A stretch of 64,000 nt of DNA from Chondrilla cf. caribensis (taxonomy: Eukaryota > Porifera > Demospongiae > Chondrillida > Chondrillidae): NCBI GenBank assembly GCA_964020155.1, contig OZ026555.1:5259295-5323294 (forward strand), given 5' to 3'. A program made the translations under genes and the position numbers. Positions within the stretch are counted from its first letter, which is position 1; the number at the start of each line of letters is the position of its first letter. Below the pieces are notes generated by a model that saw nothing but the letters and a program-made list of their open reading frames with translations, made no database searches and was not told the DNA's origin. Shown in pieces: positions 55,467 to 64,000 of this stretch.

Positions 55467-56807
55467 ATGAACGCTTTCAAATGGTCCTCTTGGACCGAAT
55501 TTGAAAAGAGCCTCAAATCAAAAGGTATTTCCTTGTCCATACACTCGTCCTTCGTATACTTCAGTTGTAATTGACATTTGGATGTTTTGAGCTCAATCCA
55601 TTGGCCTTAAACCATGTTTAATCCCTTCCCAATAATGGAATACAAGTTCGAGTCCATATTGTAGAGTATACTGAAATGGAGTTGATTGTTCCTCTTATTG
55701 TGACACCATATGTGTAGGAGCTAACAGGACGAAAGGGAAGAAGCTCGCGCGGGATTTGAGGCAGGGCACCGCGAGACACACATGGCAAGGTATGCAAGTG
55801 TAAGGCTAAATAGCTGAACAGCCATTGATTGTTACTGTCATCAACATCACCTAGCCAATGAGCACATGTATATACCCAGCCTTTTAGCCTCACTCGCACT
55901 TTGTAACTCACTCTACACCTGTCAAGGTAGTGCTGGATCTATAATACCACCTACGTACATACCTTGGTGCACCTCAAAAAGTTATATGGATTAAAAAAAT
56001 GGTATATTGTATCACCAAGATGCTCACTTTATATGTATGTAGTTGTGCCATCCAATGTATTCATGTATGTGTATGCATACTGATATGTTTGTGTGCTAGT
56101 AACAGGAGTGGGTGTGTATTAGTGACATGGGTGGTCCTCTACTAGCTTGTGTGGGTGTGGGCATGCCCATCCCTATCACAAAATGGCTGTTGTATCCACT
56201 CCACAGATCTGCTATCATCAATGGTGGAGCCAGCCAAGGAGGAGTTCCTTCTGGTTGTATGTGAGAGATGTCAGAAGGTCATTTGTCCTTCAGTTCTTAT
56301 TGTACATACAGGTCAGTTCATTCTTGCTGTCAAGCAGTGTTTGTGTTCAGGTCTGATTATTCTCCATCACCCGCTGTCTTGCTGCAGACACGTGCACGGT
56401 ACATCCTAGCGGCTCCGTTGGTGAAGAACCATCAGTTTCTTGTAAGGGGAAATCAGCGAATAAGAAAATCAAAGACTACTGTCCAGACACCCACTGTGGT
56501 GTGTGGATTGATAGAGACAACCGTCATTGTGTTAAGTCTTTAACGTGTAAGGTGAGTAGAATTAACAGTGCAATACACGTGCTGTGTGAGAGTGTTTACA
56601 ATACCCATGTCACAGGACCATACCCTCTCTGAGCGAAGACTGGTAAAAGGTAGAACAAAGCCTTTTGATGAGCTACTCAAACAGCATCAGGAGAAAATGA
56701 GAAAGAAAGGCAAGTCAACAAGGACAGCCACGTCTGCTTCCAACACTGAAACGAGGGAACAACCAACAGAAGAAGACAGGTAAGTTGTGTCCTTTGTGTT
56801 ATCAGTA

Positions 56808-56838
<31 letters not shown>

Positions 56839-58325
56839 GATAAAGCATGTCTGCTTATAGATCATTGGATCATCATCATCTTGGAAATTGGCCCTCCAGT
56901 GATGAAGAAGCAGGCGAATCAGTTGTGGAAATGCCATCTACCGGCCCATCTCCGTCTCCACTGAGCTTCAATACCTTTGGACTGCGGAAAACATCCTCCT
57001 TTGGTATATTGAGTCATCACCGTGGCAACCCCCTTTTGTCTGCAGCAAGAGCACTGATTGGTCCATTGTCTACTTCAGGCTCCGCCTCTAAAGCTCATCT
57101 CACCACAGAGCACAGGTACGTAGAGATACCCTTATGTGCTCCTCTTGTCTATACTCTCCACCATATTGACAACTTTGTGTACAAGCCTACAAATAATCCT
57201 GGTTGTCTCTAGTCTCTGTGTAAAGCTTAAAGAATTCCTTCCCATTCATTCCTCAGAAAACATCTGTATTCCTCGTTACCAGAAGAGGTGTCACGTGTAG
57301 ACACGTTCTACTCTCCAAGACCCTGTGTACATAGTATGGTGTCCTCACCTCAGATGCCCAAACCTGTAAAGCCTGTGGTTCCTGTGGACAAGACCAAGTC
57401 CAGTGGTGTGCTGTGTAGTGAAACTCCCGTTACATCGGTCCATGAAAGACCCAACACCTTATTTCCCGTGCATTTGGGTTCTCTTCGCACTGCCAGTCAT
57501 GATGAGGACCCCATCATTTCGCCCCCATCTCGTACCCACTCCATTGATGTTTCCACATCGCTAATGGACACATCTGCCAACATCTCATCTGATGTGACAG
57601 ACCAGCTAGGGACTCCACCACAACCCAACATCTGTCGAGGCAACTCTTGGATAGCACATGGTACAGAGCATGCTCAGACAGACAATGGCAGTGACGACCT
57701 CAGCAGTACTGGGGCAGGCCGTGAGGACTCTCGTCATTCTGTATACCCTCAATTCGAACTGGCCAGGGAATATCCAGCTTCACTTGTGAGCTCAACTTAT
57801 GTGTGTGTTACTCACTACAATGTTCTTACGTACCTCTCTTCTTTGCAATCTGATCCAGGGCACTGTTGTCCTGAATGGGATGCACCAGCAGTACACCGGC
57901 CGGTTCTACAACCCTGCTCCTCAGATTGGTCTGAATCCTTACCTTCCTGGTAATTTATTCACCATGTGATGTGGAGTTATACCTCCTGGTTACCATGGTT
58001 ATCATTCCCTCCAGGTTTGCTACCAAATGGTCAGCCCTTTCTGATGCCCAACTCATCTCTCTCTCCAGCACACCTCATGAACAGTGCTCATCATCAACAA
58101 ATACCTTATATTCACCCCCATTCTGTACTCGTCCCCCAAGGTAACAACTCAAAGTTAAAAGATGCACCAAACACTAAACAGTCTCCGCCATCTAAAAGAA
58201 GGCGTGTCTCTTCACACCATGGTAAACCCACCGAAGACATCACTCACTCACATCTGCTTTCTAAAGACTTGTCCACTGACTATACCAGACATAGTGTAGT
58301 GCAAGAGCACCAACATGTCACATGA
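55467..58325 (+). CDS. ATXN7: Ataxin-7-type SAGA deubiquitinase-module subunit
   Basis: Exon 1 encodes MNAFKWSSWTEFEKSLKSK. A small zinc-finger segment follows (VVCERCQKVICPSVLIVHTG), then the SCA7 domain: DYCPDTHCGVWIDRDNRHCV, KSLTCK, HTLSERRLVKGRTKPFDELL. All splice phases around it were checked. Later exons are disordered: KHHHLGNWPSSDEE-type acidic stretch, FGLRKTSSFGILSHHRGNPL, and a final exon with NSAHHQQIPYIHPHS and SPPSKRRRVSSHHGK, which may be a nuclear localisation signal. No polyglutamine tract is present; the gene has only a (TTG)n run in an intron near 56807-56839. In animals ataxin-7 anchors the H2B deubiquitinase module of SAGA, and the SCA7 domain binds nucleosomes. It could equally be called ATXN7L1 or L2; a single ancestor of all is likely. 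Confidence 0.9.
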
Positions 58326-59022
58326 CTATCACATGTTAATCACTTGACAGGTTAGCAGATGTTTTATTGCAAGAGACTTTGTGGTTTCTACCGTGTTTCC
58401 ACGACAACCTCATTGTTGTTTTATACTCCTCACATGTCCCTTTGAAAGATTTTGTATTTAGAAGATTGTCCTGCGACATGTACACTTTTACTGCTCATGA
58501 ATGTGATTATTGTATAGGTATTATTATTATTGTCATTATTATTGTTATTATTATATTGTTATAATGTACTGAATCAGAATGAGATCTTTATGAAAGTATG
58601 TGGAAGTAATCAGTGAAATTGTACTTTCCGTAACAAACTCTCCCGTTAGCAAGTCAAGTTGAACTCTAGCAAGTGTGCTAATATCTGTCATAATTAGTAA
58701 TGACATGTATTAGACATACCGGAAGTCAAATTCATGTTAATGGACTCTGAGGTAGCTCTTTTATTCTGTAGGCCTTGCTCGTCAGTAGCAGTCCTCTCAT
58801 CCCATAATGAACAACGGATAATGTACACAGACCATCTCGATCCAAATCAGACGGTGACAATTCCATGGTGCGCACTGGTGGGCAGACCGTAGACTCCAGA
58901 TATTATGTAGAATCTACGAGCAGACTGCCGCGTTATCCGGTGACGAGGAATGTGGACTTCCTGTCACGTGACCCACAAACATGGGTAAAAGCCGAAGCCA
59001 TCCCATCTCGACGAGAACCGAA
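58326..59022. other. Ataxin-7 3' side and tetraspanin 5' side
   Basis: An AT-rich simple repeat (attattatt type) lies at 58515-58562. The rest is unremarkable. The tetraspanin promoter and 5' UTR are expected in the last 300 bases. Confidence 0.5.
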
Positions 59023-60810
59023 ATGTCTGGAGCGAAAGGAGGACAGAAACTGGGGAGAGACCTGGACCTGTGTAACTTGTTTATCAAATTTTTCCTGTTC
59101 ACGATTAACCTTATCGTTTGGGTAAGTAATAAATAATGAATGAATAATATAATTACTTCAGAATCTAGACAGCTGTGTTTTTCTGTCTGTCCTTTATGCG
59201 TACTTCCGTAGCTTCTAGGTGTGGCTTTCCTCGCCCTTGGTATCTACGCTGTTGTTCTAAGTTTCGACGGCTCCGTTCAGATCATCGGCTCCAATGTCGT
59301 GTCCACCCCCGGGATCATCCTGATCGTCCTCGGAGTCATTCTAGTGGTCATCGGGTTCTGTGGATGGGTCGGAGCTCTGAGGGAGATCTTTGTTCTTCTG
59401 GTCATTGTGAGTTTACTTTGTGTGCGCGTGTGTGTTTATTTGGAGTAATTTAGGCTTGAACTTCAGTGTTCAGAGAACACATCGCACTGGATGCACCGTA
59501 TTACTTCGTGGTACGTGTGTCCGTAATCTCGTGCATTCACTGAATACTGTATTCTATTTATAGCGTCTTCCTCTTATGTATGGTAAACATTCCGGTTAAG
59601 GAAGAACAATGTCGTTAATGTATTCAGGAGACCTGTCCCTTCTTCCTGTAGTATTGCATCCTGATGTCCATTGTTGTCCTGGTGGAAGTGGTGGTGGTCA
59701 TATTAGTGTTTGTGCTGTCACAGGAGGTGAGTCAGCACAGGGGAGCAAACTGTCACATGATTGTCATGTGAATTTATTCTCATTCAGGTAGAACAGTTTG
59801 CAAGGACAACTGTCATCAATGCTATTTCCAGATACCGCGATGACCCTGATCTCCAAGGACTGATTGATGCAGCTCAAGTGGTGTGTGTTTGGTTGAACTT
59901 GTGTTGGGTCCCAATGGTGCCTATATCTCACTGGTGGTGCCTATATCTCACCGGTTGTGCCTATATCTCACTGGTGGTGGTTGTATCCTATTGGTGGTGG
60001 CTGTAGCTCATTGGTGGTGGCTGTAGCTCATTGGTGGTGGCTGTATCTCACCGGTGGTGCCTATATCTCACTGGTGGTGCCTATATCTCACTGGTGGTGG
60101 CTGTATCTCACTGGTGGTGCCTATATCTCACTGGTGGTGGCTGTATCTCATTGGTGGTGGCTGTATCTCACTGGTGGTGCCTATATCTCATTGGTGGTGG
60201 CTGTATCTCGTTGGTGGTGGCTGTAGCTCATTGGTGCCTGTCCTTCACTGCATATTTGGTTATTGCTGTAGGGTCTACAATGCTGTGGATTTGACAATCT
60301 TGACGACTGGGACAACAATGTCTATTTTGTGTGTGGTAGTCCAGCACTGGAGCAGTGTGGAGTGCCCTTTTCTTGCTGCAGAAGGGTGAGCACAGCACAC
60401 ACCTATGTGTAGCCACCACTGGCCTCTTGAGGTGTGCTTGTATGGCACTTCTTTCTTGTTTAGGACCCCAACACGACAGCTGAAAACAACAATCAATGTG
60501 GCTACGGAGTGCGTTCTGGTGATGCTGATCCAAACAGAGTAGCTCTGATCTACACAGACGGCTGCTTCCAAACTCTGCAAACCTTCATCACAGATGGAGC
60601 CATAGCTTTGGGAGGTGTGGGGATTGGACTGGTCGTGCTGGAGGTATGTTAGCAGCTACTGATGGTACAAGAACATGCATTAGTTGTGAAAGAATTGCCA
60701 TTTCCATTCTGCAGCTCATCAATATCTTCCTGTCACTGGGTCTGGCTGTTGACGTCTATCGCCAAAAGCAGTACATTAAAACCCTCAAAGCTAAAGGAGT
60801 CATATCTTAA
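59023..60810 (+). CDS. Tetraspanin, TspanC8-like
   Basis: The protein starts MSGAKGGQKLGRDLDLCNLF and runs straight into TM1 (FIKFFLFTINLIVW|LLGVAF). TM2 is IILIVLGVILVVIGFCGWVG and TM3 is ILMSIVVLVEVVVVILVFVL. The large extracellular loop has GLQCCGFDNLDDWDN (CCG motif), FVCGSPALEQCGVPFSCC, QCGYGV and DGC, giving eight cysteines, and TM4 is GGVGIGLVVLELINIFLSLG. The C-terminus is QYIKTLKAKGVIS. Eight loop cysteines mark the TspanC8 subgroup (vertebrate TSPAN5/10/14/15/17/33), which escorts ADAM10 to the surface. That partnership is inferred from family membership. One intron holds a 20-bp minisatellite. Confidence 0.92.
59912..60236. repeat. 20-bp minisatellite in tetraspanin intron
   Basis: About 16 copies of a 20-bp unit (ctggtggtgcctatatctca) with variants 'gtggctgta'. 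It lies between the exon ending LIDAAQ and the GLQCCG exon. Confidence 0.92.
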
Positions 60811-61325
60811 ACCCTCACACTGCTCATGTTCATTGGTAGTATTTCAAACCTGTACCATATTGTTGATATGTAAATTACATAGGTGTCCACACTGCACACT
60901 GGCCACAAGGCAGACTAAATTGTTATGAATTATATTTAATAATAATGAGATAACTGGAGCTACAATATAGGTCTAATGTAGCTGCAAGTGATACAGAGGA
61001 AAGCCAGCCAAAGTGAGACAAATGGTATTAAAGCCTGTGCATCGTCCTTCAATCTTCACTGCAAGATAAGGCTACCTCTAGTGCACACTGTGTGTACATG
61101 AAATACATACCCCCCCTCCCAAAGTATGATGGTAAAGTCCCAACCAGGAGCACATACACCTGGTAATCCTCTTGCCACTGACCATGCATTGGCAGTTAAT
61201 GCACAAACCATACCAATATTATTCGCTGACAATGAGCCCATTATAATAATACGAATATGCATAATTTTACATAATACGCACCTAATATGTAAATACCATT
61301 AAGTTTTTGTTAAATAACCGGAAGG
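60811..61325. other. Tail-to-tail intergenic region, tetraspanin / ALDH1L
   Basis: It presumably holds both 3' UTRs. AT-rich at 60930-60960; no gene or repeat recognised. Confidence 0.5.
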
Positions 61326-64000
61326 TCAATATTCATAGGTGACAACTTTGGTACGAAGATATTCATTCAAAGCTTCCTCACCTAGAAGGGTTGGCAGACA
61401 AGCTGAAGTACACACTTCAAAGAACAACCAAGAAGCACTCACCTAAATCCTTGCCATATCCAGACTGCTTGAACCCACCAAAGGATGCAGCTACATCAGT
61501 TTTGTTGTATGTATTAACAAACACTGTCCCAGCTTCTAACTTATCGCTTACATACATTGCCTTTAGAAATGATAGATCACATGAATGTCACAAGCTATCA
61601 TATGACCATCACATACTTACACACAACACACCTTACTGATGTCTTTGGTGAACACCCCCCCAGCTAATCCATACTCAGTCTCATTAGCTCGTTGGATCAC
61701 GCCATCAACATCCCTGTGTGAGCAACACAGAATGATCATTATGCAACCTGTGGAGCAGTTGATGGTAGCACTGACCCATTTTCAAATGCTGACACCACCA
61801 TGACAGGTCCAAATGATTCTTCCTTGGCAACAAAAGTGTGATCTTCCACGTCGGTCAGGACGGTTGGGTGCATGAAGAATCCCTCTCTTTCCACCCTGGT
61901 ACCTCCATAGACTAAACTCCCACCTTCTGTCACACCCGTTTCAACATAAGACAGCAAGCTTTCCAAGTGGCTCCTTAGGGGGTAGAATATCTTAGTAACT
62001 CGACTAAAAGGAGCGTCCAAACATGAACTGACTTGTGGTTCTGTGGTCCATGGGCTACACTTCTATCCAGAGGATCACCGATCTTCATCTTCCTCACCTC
62101 ATCCACCACACGAGATATGTATTCATCATGAATCTTTTTCTCTACAAACAGTCTGCCAGCAGCAATACAGTTCTCCCCTTTGTTGAAGAACACAGATTGA
62201 CAGCCCTGTGAAGAACAAGTACATAACTATTGAACCTGAAACTGCGCGCGCGCACGTGTGTGTGTGTGTGCGCATGTATGTACATGTGCGCGCATGTGTG
62301 TAGGTATGACTGTGTGATGTTCTAGTGTTTGTGATGCTGCTTAGCGTACCACATCAACGTACCAGTCTAACAGCCTTGTCAATGTCAGCATCACCAAATA
62401 TGACCAGAGGGGATTTCCCACCAAGTTCCAACGACACTCTCTTCACATTGCAAGCAGCACTGGATCAAGCACAAGACATTCCAGAGGAGAGTTAGCATAC
62501 TGAAGTCTCAGTACGTATAATATTATAATACTCAAAGTAAAGTCAGCATAGTTCAGTATATTCAGAATATACTATTTACCTTCGCATTATATCTTTTCCA
62601 ACAGGGGTAGATCCAGTAAACCCAACCTTCCTCACATCAGGATGCTCCACCAAGCTGTTCCCGATCAGGCTACCTACAAACGACACACTTTCAATATGTA
62701 TTAAAATCTCTCCCATCAGAGCTGCTCACCTCTGCCAGTGATGATGTTGACAACACCTTTGGGAAATCCAGCCTTCACTGTAAGCTCAGCAAACTTGAGA
62801 GCTGTCAAAGGAGTGACTTCTGCTGGTTTGAGAACTACAGTGTTACCAGCAGCTAGACAGGCTCCCATCTTCCATGCCAGCATCATCAGAGGGTAATTCC
62901 AAGGAACAACTAGTCCCACCACACTATACCGGAATGGAAATGGGAGCACAGAATTGGGAGTGGGGACATTCATCACATTAAAATCACATAACCTACCCAA
63001 CGGGCTCTCTTTTGGCAATGCTCATATTGTAGTTTGGTCTGGCATTGTTGACAGGTATCACTTTGCCCTGCCAAGTGGATGTAAAGGGTTTTCTGAGTTA
63101 GGGCATGCAATGGGGGGCAGTGTGTACTAGGGGGCAGTGTGGGGGTTGGTGTGTACTAGGGGGCAGTGTGGGGGTGGGTGTATACTAGGGGGGCAGTGTG
63201 GGGGCAGTGTATACTAGGGGGCAGTGTGGGGGTGGGTGTATACTAGGGGGGGCAGTGTATTGCACAAGAACACTGCAGCTCGATAGTTACACATCCTCTG
63301 TCTGCCTCGGGATCTCACCTGGATCTTGTCACACCAGCCAGCATAATACCGGAATGTATCAACAGACATGCCAACGTGGGTCTTTAGGGCCAGGGTGTAC
63401 ACAGCTCCTGAGTCAATAGCTTCTAAGGTGGCCAGTTCCTCTTTGTGATGATCCATGAGGTCTGCCAACCTGAACACACACCACAGCAGTTCACTGCAGA
63501 GCTACCAAGACAAGTGGAATGTGCAAGGGTTGTACTAACCTGTACATGAGCTGTCCTCTGTCTCGGGCGTTCATCTTGCCCCACTCTCCATTGCAGAAGG
63601 CCTCCTTGGCTGCTTGTACTGCCCTGTCCACATCTTCAACATTAGCTCTTGGGATGTCACATATGGCCTGCGTGTTTGTGGGAGGGTTAGTGGGTGTGGT
63701 CAGTGATAAGGGTAATAGATAATTACCTTTTCAGTGGTAGGATTAATGGTATGAAACTGGTCAGAACCAGTTGAATCCACAAATTCTCCATTGATAAACA
63801 GCTGATGGGGAAATACCAAGTCACGGTTGTTTGCATTCAGCTCAATCTGAAGTGAAGAACCCCCATTGTAACCAATATAACACATGTACGTATGCTCACG
63901 TATCCAGAACCACAAACTGCAGAAGAATACAACAACACTGACTTTATCAAATTCAACATCTTTCTCTTCAGCTCCTCCGCCACGACCCTTGACAACCACT
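61326..64000 (-). CDS. ALDH1L1: ALDH1L C-terminal half (5' end outside window)
   Basis: Only the aldehyde dehydrogenase part is in the window; the N-terminal formyl-THF hydrolase domain should lie past position 64000. Exons encode [40 protein letters not shown], then [52 protein letters not shown], the NAD-site Glu in [20 protein letters not shown], and the catalytic Cys in [13 protein letters not shown]. The end is [20 protein letters not shown], then [18 protein letters not shown] and TYEY. The GENCIAAGR active site and this ending mark 10-formyltetrahydrofolate dehydrogenase (ALDH1L1/L2), which converts 10-formyl-THF to THF and CO2 using NADP+. L1 (cytosolic) and L2 (mitochondrial) cannot be told apart without the N-terminus. 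The most 5' exon, around 63860-64000, is uncertain. Confidence 0.92.
63085..63262. repeat. G-rich tandem repeat in ALDH1L intron
   Basis: Five to six imperfect copies of a 26-45 bp unit built on 'gtgtactagggggcagtgtggggg'-type sequence. G-runs on the plus strand could form quadruplexes. Confidence 0.75.

Overview
The window is a gene-dense piece of animal nuclear DNA. It holds 18 protein-coding genes in 64 kb, all but one split by many short introns with clean GT/AG borders. Intergenic gaps are often only 80-330 bp. The gene set is metazoan (dermatopontin/sushi/EGF matrix protein, astacins, TspanC8-type tetraspanin, FOXN forkhead, KMT2E, ataxin-7, FGD-type RhoGEF, UBAP2L, two Ariadne ligases). 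With the very short introns and a likely ciliary gene, it best fits an early-branching marine invertebrate such as a demosponge. The phylum is my inference. Exons were joined by eye, checking splice sites and phase; none has transcript support here.

Layout. 0.7-10 kb: SPAG8-like ciliary candidate (-), NAA10 (+), an FHA / helical-repeat / katanin-con80 protein (-), RagC/D GTPase (-). 10-15 kb: FGD-type DH-PH-FYVE-PH RhoGEF (-). 15-25 kb: CA/TG-rich spacer and two divergently transcribed astacin metalloproteases that share an unrecognised cysteine-rich C-terminal domain. 25.5-36.3 kb: intronless ZIP13-type zinc transporter (+), FOXN2/3-type forkhead (-), ARIH1 (+), UBAP2L/lingerer (-). 36.5-47.5 kb: one giant secreted matrix protein (-). 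47.7-55.2 kb: ARIH2, KMT2E and SENP8, all on the minus strand and only about 110 bp apart. 55.5-64 kb: ataxin-7 (+), tetraspanin (+) and the C-terminal part of an ALDH1L formyltetrahydrofolate dehydrogenase (-), cut by the window edge.

Themes. Three genes belong to NEDD8/cullin-RING biology (ARIH1, ARIH2, SENP8). KMT2E and ataxin-7 act on chromatin. The astacins, the giant matrix protein and the tetraspanin act outside or at the surface of the cell. Simple repeats are abundant. Long CA/TG tracts crowd the first 24 kb, and in at least four introns the splice donor GT is the first unit of a (GT)n tract. Intronic minisatellites have 11, 20, 32, 35 and 38 bp units, whereas the two coding ones have 21 bp units that keep frame. 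No mobile element, CRISPR array, rRNA or convincing tRNA was found.
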